Below are positions 18,231 to 27,000 of a stretch of 43,101 bases of DNA, one piece after another. This DNA is from Salinivirgaceae bacterium (GTDB taxonomy: Bacteria > Bacteroidota > Bacteroidia > Bacteroidales > SZUA-534): positions 1-43,101 of the forward strand of contig JAQICC010000093.1 of the NCBI GenBank assembly GCA_027858735.1, written 5' to 3'. The notes beneath the pieces are model-generated. The model had not been told where the DNA came from. It saw nothing but the letters and a program-made list of their open reading frames with translations, and did not search any database. A program made the position numbers and the translations under genes. The first letter of the stretch is position 1, and each line of letters opens with the position of its first letter.

Positions 18231-18320
18231 CTCTGCAAGAAAACTCCTTTTTTTACTCACTACAAGTATAATTTTAAATAGTGTTCGTGAGCTAAAGTTC
18301 GTTACGCTGCTTCTCAAAAT

Positions 18321-18505
18321 TCATCCCGATTGTACTTTTTGTTGGTTTTTTGTTTTAAAAGCCTTACAAAAGCAACATCGGGTCTCCTGATAATTAAGAC
18401 TTCAAAAGCCTCCGAAGCAAGTTCGGAGCAGGCTCAAGAATAAAGCTTCCTTACCTGCCTTGTCGGCAGACAAGTCAGAGACCTAGTTTTTTTTGCAAGT
18501 ACTAA
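18321..18505 (+). repeat. Dispersed intergenic repeat family B, copy 2
   Basis: Same orientation and block order as 211-380; contains an extra AAGTTCGGAGCAGGCTCAAG segment relative to copy 1. Confidence 0.85.
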
Positions 18506-18638
18506 TTAATACCGATACTAATCGTGCGCTATACAACTTAAAGCCTTTGATTATATATTAGAATTAACTCGTGAAACAAGTTCAAGACAAGCTAATGTAA
18601 CGTAAAATTACTTGACATTCCAAGCCCTTAAAAAAAAC

Positions 18639-18666
18639 AAAGCCCTGCTTATTATAGCAAGGCTTT
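18639..18666 (-). terminator. Intrinsic terminator of the OB-fold lipoprotein gene
   Basis: Minus strand AAAGCC-TTGCT-ATAATA-AGCA-GGGCTTT followed by GTTTTTTTT. Confidence 0.75.
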
Positions 18667-18694
18667 CAATATTTAATATTATTAGCTTATCATA

Positions 18695-19417
18695 TTACTT
18701 TACAACAGCATCCTCCATTAAAACTTCATAAGAATATCCGTGACCAAAGTCTTTATTCAGAATAATCATTCCTTCAAAAGTTACTATTGAACCAACCTCA
18801 ATATCATTTTCAAGCGATGTTATGGTTAAATCAAAATTTTCACCATCGGCTGTTCCATCCTGAATATGAAACCAGTTTTTATTCATTATTTCTAAATTAG
18901 CCTTAACCACCTCACCTTTAATAAGTACCTTTTTACCATTATATTTTTCTCTGTTTGCGAAAAGTTCAGCAATCGTAATTCCTCCTTCGGCCGCTTCTAC
19001 CTTAACCTCATTCTGAGTAGCCTCAGGCTTGCCTTTATGTACGTCTGGAACTGCCGGATGACCTGTAGACATTCCTCCCTGGGCAGCATGATCATGTCCG
19101 GCATGAGAATCTGCTTCTGTTCTTAATTCTTGTATAAAATAAACCGATTCAAAGGTTCTTCCTAAATCTTTACTTTCGAAGTCGTTCATTTCCATAAAAT
19201 CATCAAAAAAATAAATATCACCAACTTGCGCTTCCATTTTTGGTACAGCTATCCACTGGTCTTTTTTATTTTCTCTTATATTCAAATACGTATAGGCGTT
19301 TGCCTGCAATACTTCTTTCACTTCAACTTTATGTGGGCCATCAACTTCTTTATTTTGTGAAACACACGATGAAAATCCTATAACTGCTGATATTAAAATA
19401 ACAAATACATTCTTCAT
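18695..19417 (-). CDS. Lipoprotein with His-rich linker and C-terminal OB-fold-like domain
   Basis: Lipobox (AVIGFSSC); linker ADSHAGHDHAAQGGMSTGHPAVPDVHKG; C-terminal YNGKKVLIKGEVVKANLEIMNKNWFHIQDGTADGENFDLTITS...GSIVTFEGMIILNKDFGHGYSYEVLMEDA. Confidence 0.78.
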   Translation of the reverse strand: MKNVFVILISAVIGFSSCVSQNKEVDGPHKVEVKEVLQANAYTYLNIRENKKDQWIAVPKMEAQVGDIYFFDDFMEMNDFESKDLGRTFESVYFIQELRTEADSHAGHDHAAQGGMSTGHPAVPDVHKGKPEATQNEVKVEAAEGGITIAELFANREKYNGKKVLIKGEVVKANLEIMNKNWFHIQDGTADGENFDLTITSLENDIEVGSIVTFEGMIILNKDFGHGYSYEVLMEDAVVK

Positions 19418-19471
19418 AATAGTTTTCTATAATTTAATTAATCAATGCCATAAATATAGTGGTAAAAATAG

Positions 19472-19499
19472 AAAACCCTACAAAAATTAGCAGGGTTTT
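19472..19499 (-). terminator. Hairpin terminator downstream of lpdA
   Basis: AAAACCCT-(acaaaaattagc)-AGGGTTTT just after the lpdA stop. Confidence 0.65.
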
Positions 19500-19519
19500 A
19501 CTATTGACATATAATAACT

Positions 19520-20911
19520 CTAAATATGAATCACCTCACCATACGCGGCGGCGGCGGCTTCCATTATTGCTTCACTCATTGTAGGGTGAGGATGAATTGC
19601 TTTAATAAGCTCATGCCCCGTTGTTTCTAACTTTTTAGCAACAACCAATTCTGCAATCATCTCAGTAACATTAGCCCCAATTAAATGAGCGCCAAGCAAT
19701 TCACCATATTTTTCATCAAAAATAAGTTTTACAAAGCCATCTTTTGCACCTGCTGCATTTGCTTTACCAGATGCTGTAAATGGAAATTTACCCACTTTAA
19801 TTTCATAACTGGCTTGTTTTGCTGCTTTCTCGGTCATACCTACCGATGCAATTTCAGGTATCGTATACGTACACCCCGGAATATTTGAATAATCAATTGG
19901 ATGTACATTTTCACCTGCAATTTTCTCCACACAGGCAATTCCTTCTGCTGATGCAACGTGTGCTAAAGCAGGCCCATGCACAATATCACCAATGGCATAA
20001 ATACTTTCCACATTGGTTTTATAGAAATCGTCGACTTTTATTTTGCCATTTTCAAGCTCAACGCCTAACTCTTCAAGACCAATGCCTTCAATATTAGGAG
20101 TAATGCCGACCGCTGATAGCACTATATCGGCCTCGTGTATTTCCTCTCCTTTTTTGGTTTTAATGGTTACTTTGCATTTTTTGCCCGAAGTATCAACCTT
20201 TTCAACCGACGAGCCAACCATTACATTTATTTTGGCTTTTTTAAACGAACGTCCCAGTTGTTTCGATACTTCAACATCTTCATTCGGAACTATTTCAGGC
20301 AAAAACTCAACTAAAGTTACTTTGGTTCCAATGGTTGAATAAAAATAAGCAAATTCACTACCAATGGCACCTGAACCAACAACAATCATGCTCTCAGGTT
20401 GCTTTTCAAGAGTAAGTGCTTTGCGATATCCAATAATCTTTTCTCCGTCTTGCGGCAAATTGGGCAATTCTTTTGAGCGTGCTCCTGTAGCAAGAATAAT
20501 ATGTTTTGCGGTTAGGTCCTTCTTTTTACCATCAGCATCGGTAACCTCAACAGTATTCTTGGCCTTAAGTTTACCAAAACCGCTTATCGTTTCAATTTTA
20601 TTTTTCTTAAATAAAAATTGAATTCCTTTGCTCATTCCATCAGCAACGCCTCGGCTACGTTCAACCATTTTAGCAAAATCGGGTTTAATTGTACCTTCAA
20701 CCGCTATGCCATAATCGGCTGCATGAGTCATGGAATCATACACTTGAGCACTTTTTAATAAAGATTTGGTTGGAATACAACCCCAATTTAAGCAGATACC
20801 ACCCAGCTCAGATTTTTCAACAACTCCTGTTTTTAATCCTAATTGTGAGGCTCTAATAGCAGCTACATATCCGCCAGGGCCACTTCCTATAACTAATACA
20901 TCAAAATCCAT
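19520..20911 (-). CDS. lpdA: Dihydrolipoyl dehydrogenase
   Basis: VIGSGPGGYVAAIRASQLGLKTGVVEKSELGGICLNWGCIPTKSLL redox-active motif; HPHPTMSEAIMEAAAAAYG C-terminus. Confidence 0.97.
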   Translation of the reverse strand: MDFDVLVIGSGPGGYVAAIRASQLGLKTGVVEKSELGGICLNWGCIPTKSLLKSAQVYDSMTHAADYGIAVEGTIKPDFAKMVERSRGVADGMSKGIQFLFKKNKIETISGFGKLKAKNTVEVTDADGKKKDLTAKHIILATGARSKELPNLPQDGEKIIGYRKALTLEKQPESMIVVGSGAIGSEFAYFYSTIGTKVTLVEFLPEIVPNEDVEVSKQLGRSFKKAKINVMVGSSVEKVDTSGKKCKVTIKTKKGEEIHEADIVLSAVGITPNIEGIGLEELGVELENGKIKVDDFYKTNVESIYAIGDIVHGPALAHVASAEGIACVEKIAGENVHPIDYSNIPGCTYTIPEIASVGMTEKAAKQASYEIKVGKFPFTASGKANAAGAKDGFVKLIFDEKYGELLGAHLIGANVTEMIAELVVAKKLETTGHELIKAIHPHPTMSEAIMEAAAAAYGEVIHI

Positions 20912-21035
20912 TCAATTTAAATTTTTAATATTCTAATTCATTATATGTTTGCTCCATCTATAACATAAGAAAAAAACTTTTGTTTTAGATGCCTAAGCTC
21001 AAATTACAATTCAAGAAAACAGGTCAGTAAAACTG

Positions 21036-21872
21036 CTATCCAATTTTACTACGATTTCTTCTTTCCACACATACTTTTAAAATTTTTGCCAAAAAGAAAA
21101 TCAATGCCAAGGTAAATATTATTGAAGCTCCGGAAGGGATTCCAAGCCAAAATGACCCCGCCAAACCTGTCATTGTTCCAACAAAGCTAATCAATATAGA
21201 ATAGAAAATAATATGTTTGAAATTGTTTGAAAACAAATTTGCTGTATTTTGAGGTAAAGTAAGCATACTCATTACTAAAATAATACCCGCCACTTTAATA
21301 TTAATAACTATACCAAGAGCAATAAGTAGAATAACTAAATAATTTATAAGTGCAACAGGAGCTTTTTGTGATTTTGCAAAGTTTTCATCAAAGGCAAAAT
21401 ACAAGATTGGCTTGAAAAAGAATGTGAAAAATAGAATTATTACAATAGCAAGACCCAACATAGCATACAATTCGATTGAACTTACGGTTAATATGCTACC
21501 AAACAAATAGCTCATTAGGTTTGGTGTAAAACCAGGTGTAATATAAACGAAAATAATACCAATAGCCATGCCTAACGACCAAAGTATTCCAATGCTTGAA
21601 TCGCTGCGTATGTTTCCCTTTTTTGAAAACCATTCAATACCTATTGCTGATATTAATGCAAATATGGTAGCACCAAAAAAAGGCGAAAGCCCCAAATAAA
21701 AAGCCATTCCAATACCACCAAACGAAGCATGGGTAATTCCTCCCGAAATAAACACCATACGCTTGCTTACAATATATGTTCCTAATATGCCACAAATAAT
21801 ACTTGAAAAGAACGCAGCAAGCACTGCATGGTTTATAAATGTATATTCGAAGAATCCGGTGAAAATATCCAT
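21036..21872 (-). CDS. znuB: Metal ABC transporter permease (ZnuB-like)
   Basis: FFSSIICGILGTYIVSKRMVFISGGITHASFGGIGMAFYLG; polytopic ABC-3 family; adjacent to ATPase and SBP genes. Confidence 0.9.
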   Translation of the reverse strand: MDIFTGFFEYTFINHAVLAAFFSSIICGILGTYIVSKRMVFISGGITHASFGGIGMAFYLGLSPFFGATIFALISAIGIEWFSKKGNIRSDSSIGILWSLGMAIGIIFVYITPGFTPNLMSYLFGSILTVSSIELYAMLGLAIVIILFFTFFFKPILYFAFDENFAKSQKAPVALINYLVILLIALGIVINIKVAGIILVMSMLTLPQNTANLFSNNFKHIIFYSILISFVGTMTGLAGSFWLGIPSGASIIFTLALIFFLAKILKVCVERRNRSKIG

Positions 21873-21874
21873 AA

Positions 21875-22618
21875 TTAATGTTTATGTTCTGCTAATACTT
21901 GGTGTGGCACTACACCATGCGATATTAATTGAATAGGACAATTATAATGCGCAAGCTGCTCTGCTGTTATTTTACTCGATTTATGATAATGTAAATGGTA
22001 ATTTACACAAGCTATTGTTTTAACATGTGATGAGATGGTGCCAATATCGTGTGATACCATTAGAATAGCAATATTTTCATTGAGTTTCCTCAACCATTCA
22101 AACAACTCATTTTCAAACTGATTATCTACAAAAGTGCTGGGTTCATCAAGTATTAATAACTCGGGTTCATTTATTAAAGCTCGGCACAATAAAGTACGCT
22201 GCATTTGACCACCCGATAAATTGCCAATCGATTTATTTTTCAAATGGCCAACTCCAGCATGCTCCATTAACTCAGCGACTTTTTCAATATCCGATTTTTG
22301 ATATTTTTTAAACAAGCCTTTTTTACCCGCTAAACCTGAAAGCACAACATCCTTAACATTAATTGGAAATTTTTTATCGAAAGGATTAAACTGTGGTAGA
22401 TATCCAATTTTTGATTGGCTAATGTTTGATGTAACAGTTCCGGACCAACTATTAGTTAATCCTAGAATCGTTTTTATTAAAGTAGTTTTACCTCCACCAT
22501 TGGGTCCAATTACTCCAATAAAATCGTCAGAGCTTATTGTTAGTGAAACATTGTCGAGCACCTTTTGGCTTTCATACCCAACCGCTAGGTTTTTTATGTC
22601 TATTAAGTTTTTGTGCAT
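21875..22618 (-). CDS. znuC: Metal ABC transporter ATP-binding protein (ZnuC-like)
   Basis: Walker A GPNGGGKTTLIK, signature LSGGQMQRTLLCRAL, Walker B LLILDEPSTFVD. Confidence 0.92.
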   Translation of the reverse strand: MHKNLIDIKNLAVGYESQKVLDNVSLTISSDDFIGVIGPNGGGKTTLIKTILGLTNSWSGTVTSNISQSKIGYLPQFNPFDKKFPINVKDVVLSGLAGKKGLFKKYQKSDIEKVAELMEHAGVGHLKNKSIGNLSGGQMQRTLLCRALINEPELLILDEPSTFVDNQFENELFEWLRKLNENIAILMVSHDIGTISSHVKTIACVNYHLHYHKSSKITAEQLAHYNCPIQLISHGVVPHQVLAEHKH

Positions 22619-22656
22619 ATTTTCCCGTTTGCCACGAATTTAGCATTTATATTTTT

Positions 22657-22697
22657 TGGCTAAAGCCATAATTATTAAAACGGCATAAATGCCGTTT
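22657..22697. repeat. Double hairpin (TGGCTAAAGCCA + AAACGGCATAAATGCCGTTT) between znuA and znuC
   Basis: TGGCT-AA-AGCCA and AAACGGCAT-AA-ATGCCGTTT, both exact inverted repeats, in the znuA-znuC intercistronic gap. Confidence 0.7.
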
Positions 22698-22767
22698 CTA
22701 ATTATTCTTTTTTTATTGCAAATTTACACTAAAGCTTAAGACTGTTCAAATAACTTTTCTTCCATAA

Positions 22768-23649
22768 CTAATTATCCCCAGAATCAAATACATTTCCAAA
22801 TTTCTTCATAATATGAAACCAATTATACTCCAGCGGATTCAACAAAACAACTTTACCCCCAATTTCTTTGGCAATAGTTTGTACCTGAGCATCGCTAAAT
22901 TCTTTTTGGGCAACAATAATTTTTATATTCTTTTCCTTAGCAAAATCTATTATGTTTTTCAGTTTATCGGCTGTAGCTTCCTTACCATTATGCTCAATGC
23001 TCACTTGCTTTAAATTATAATCCCTTGCAAGGTAATTCCATACCGGATGATATACAATAAAAGCTGTGCCTTCGGCCTGTTTTAACTGGCTATTTAATTT
23101 TTGCTGAACAGAATCGCATTTTGCAATAAACTTATCCAAATTTAATTGCATTGAATCAGCATATTGAGGATAGGTAGAGCTTAATGCTTTAAAAATTATT
23201 TCTGCCTGCTTTTTTACCAATTGCGGCGAAAGCCAAATATGCGGATTATATCCTTCATGACTATGTCCATGATTGTGATCATGCGCTTCACCCCACTCCT
23301 CTTCTACAATTAAATCTAGACCCTCAGAAGTATCAATAAATTTTAATTTTGGATTTACCGATACAAGCCTATTCATCCAGGCTTTTTCAAAACCAATATG
23401 TCCTATTTTAATATACAATTCGGAGTTTGAAAGATCGCGCATTTGTTGTGGCGTTGGTTCGTATGTTGCCGGACTGCTACCTGAAGGAACCATTACATTC
23501 ACGTATAGCCAGTTACCTGCAATTTGATTAACAAAAAATTGTTGAGGAACTATACTAACAGTAACAGTAAGTTTTGATTCAATATTCTTCTCTACACATC
23601 CCGTTAGTAAATAAACAAAAATTCCGATTACTAATATTTTTTTAATCAT
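22768..23649 (-). CDS. znuA: Zinc-type metal ABC transporter substrate-binding lipoprotein
   Basis: Lipobox LLTGC; His-rich loop EEEWGEAHDHNHGHSHEGYNPHIWLSPQ; cluster-9 SBP motifs. Confidence 0.93.
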   Translation of the reverse strand: MIKKILVIGIFVYLLTGCVEKNIESKLTVTVSIVPQQFFVNQIAGNWLYVNVMVPSGSSPATYEPTPQQMRDLSNSELYIKIGHIGFEKAWMNRLVSVNPKLKFIDTSEGLDLIVEEEWGEAHDHNHGHSHEGYNPHIWLSPQLVKKQAEIIFKALSSTYPQYADSMQLNLDKFIAKCDSVQQKLNSQLKQAEGTAFIVYHPVWNYLARDYNLKQVSIEHNGKEATADKLKNIIDFAKEKNIKIIVAQKEFSDAQVQTIAKEIGGKVVLLNPLEYNWFHIMKKFGNVFDSGDN

Positions 23650-24070
23650 TCAAACCTGTTTTATATTGAGCTTACAAAAGTAATAATTATTGATCATGAC
23701 AAGCATCCTTTGTTATTGTTTGCTGTAATTTGCATTTTGCCGAGAAAACCAAATAAAAAAAATCTATCAAGCTATCGGAATAATAATTTGAGTTCCATGT
23801 TTAAGTATCTGGTTAACATAGTTTTAATAAAATTATCCAGCCTTATACAAAGTGGCAAAATAGTTTTCACTGCTTAGAACCTTTCTAAATTACTATGTAA
23901 TATAAAAAATAACCCATTGTATTTAACTCATTTTCAGGCACCAATATCCACAAACCATTTATCAACACCATAGTGCCTGATTTGAATATCAACTAATATG
24001 CTAATTTTGCCTGATATAAAATTTACCGCATACACGAACTTATTTATAAACTTAGACCAAACTTTGCATT

Positions 24071-27000
24071 ATGAAACAAATGCTTACACTGCTGCTTATG
24101 CTTTTTGCATTAGCGTCATTTACCCAAACCGTTATCACCAGGAGTGGTACTATTACTACAAGCGAAACTTGGAGCGCCGATACTATAAAAGTTACTGGCG
24201 ATATTACGATCCCTGATGGGATAACTTTAAGTATAAATCCAGGTACCTACGTTGAAGTTCAAGGTTATTACAGAATAAATATCCAAGGTCGAATTTTGGC
24301 CCAAGGTACTGCCAATAATCGAATTACCTTTACAGCAAAAGATTCCGTTTTAACCTCTAATACCGGTGGTTGGAATGGACTCAAACTTAAAAGCATTGCA
24401 GTTACGAACGACTCCTCAAAAATTGAGTATTGTACTTTTAAATATGGCAACTCATATGGCCCACTTTGGGACGATAGATTTGGTGGTGCTATTCTAATGT
24501 TTCGAGCCTCGAAAGTTAGGGTGACCAACAACTTCATTACAAAAAACAGAATGGCTGAATTAAGCACTATCGACATTAGCGAATCGTCACCCTTAGTGGC
24601 AGGAAATGTAATTGTAGATAATAATTCACAAGGTATTTTATGTTCCACAGGTTCATCTGCCAAACTTTTTAACAACACTATAGCCAATAACACCAAAAAA
24701 GGTTTAGTAAACTATCAATCGAACCCAACAGTTACCAATTGCATAATTTATGGCAATAGCTCAAATCTTGAAAACACAGGTTCAAGCCCTGTTATCACTT
24801 ATTGTAATATTGGCAATGCAACTGTTTCGGGGACTGGAAACATTAACCAAGATCCAAAATTTATTGGAACAGGAAAAGCCCCCTATGGTTTGCTGGCAAA
24901 CTCGCCTTGCATCAATACTGGCGATCCTTCGCATTCATTGAGTAATGTGTTTTATGAATATGACATTATTGGAAACACTCGCATCTATATCAAAAACACT
25001 GACAATAAAATAGATATGGGAGCTTATGAGTTTAATCCAGACTTAACAAGCTACATAGCAACTCCAATTAAAAGTGAATTTTACGCTAAAGCAGGCAGTC
25101 CGTTTGAATTAGATTTAGACATTCTTTCTTATCCGTCAAGCTATACGGTAAGCTTAAATAATGCACCAACCGGAATGACTGTGGTTAATGACACTATACG
25201 TTGGACACCGTCTGACTCCCACACAAACAAATCATTCAGCGTATCCATAATAATTAATAATGGCAATGAAATAAAAACAAAAAACATAACGCTTATTGTA
25301 TTAGACATAAATTCTTATGGCGAACTACCTGACGAAGATATAATTTGGGATGCAGACACGATTAAAGTTATTGGTAATTTAACGCTTAACAATACGCGTA
25401 CGCTAACCATTAAACCTGGCGTTGTGGTGCAATTCTTAGGGCATTACAGCTTAAATATTCAAGGCAGGCTATTAGCAAAAGGCACAAAAACCGATACGAT
25501 AACCTTTATATCAAAAGATAAAACTTTAACAAAAACAAGTGGAGGTTGGAACGGAATAAGATTTGACAACACCGCTTCAACAAATGACTCTACCATAATA
25601 CAATATGTGAAATTTAGTTATGGTAACGCATACACAAATAATGACGAAAATTCTTATTCAAATATTGATGGAGGAGCAATTTATATCAACAATTCAAGAA
25701 AGATACGAATTTCCGATTGCCTTTTCGAGAAAAACAAATGCCTAATAAGCTTTGGAAACGGCAGTGGTATTTATGTCCGACTATCTAAAACTAAAATTAC
25801 AAACAATACCTTTAAAAATAACTATAGTGATTATGGAGGCTCTGGAATATACTGTCTTCAAGATACAAGCTACGTCTTTAATAACCGTTTTTACTTGAAT
25901 GAATCAAGAGTAGGAGGATGTGCTATTGGATTAAATAGCTCACGAGCACTGGTAGTAAACAATGTACTATACAATAACACAAGCTCGCGCCTTGACGTTG
26001 ATGGAGCCATTTTCATAGATGGTTCAAATGACACTTTAATTAACAATACTATTGCTAACAATACTGGTAATGGCATTTGTATTCGTGGCAATTCTTATTC
26101 ACCTGTAATAACAAACTGCCTGAGTGCTAATAATACACTTAATACAAGCTCAACAAACTTTAAAAACGGAGGCTCACCAATTATTTCAAATTCATATTTA
26201 AATATTGTTGACGCCAATGAACTATTTGACCATGGTTTTGTTGATTTGGGAAACAATAATTTTCAATTAAAAGGCACCTCGCCGTTTATTAACAAGGGTA
26301 AAGCAAGCACAGTATTTAACAACCATAACATAACAACCGATTGCGATGGTAATTCACGAATAGCACATGGCACTATTGATATTGGAGCCTTTGAATACCA
26401 CGGACCAGAATTTGTTTTTGTAGATAAAACCTGCAAAATTAACGAAAACCCAAACAATGATATTTTAATAGACTCTGTTCAGGTACATTACTACGGCAAT
26501 TCAGGAACCCCTACTCTTAAACTATTAAGTGGCAACGAGGACAATAGTATAACCTTTAACTATGTTACCGGAATGTTATGGGTTAATGATTCAACTAAAT
26601 TCAACTATGAACTAAACGATAGCTTGGTTTTTAAATTTGCTACCAGCGTTGACACCTATAAAGACACAGCCTTATTAATTGTAAAATTAAATGATATTAA
26701 TGACCCTCCAACTGCTCCGGTTTATGTTGAAATTAAAATAGAAGAAAATCAAAAGCTTAATGCTGTAATTGATACTATAAAAGTTTTTGATGAGGACGGA
26801 AATGATGAATTAGTATATTCATTTAAATATGACAATAATGCTGTAGGTATTGTTAATTCAACAGGTGTGTTGTACGTAAAAGACCCCAACGCTTTCGATT
26901 TTGAAAAATATTCACAATACTTACTACCTGAAATTATTGTTTCAGATGGAGAATATGAGGTAAATATTATACCTGAAATTATATTAATAGATCTTAATGA

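Noticed and set aside
19685-20621. Four + strand ORFs inside lpdA
   Set aside because: Antisense shadows of a highly conserved gene.
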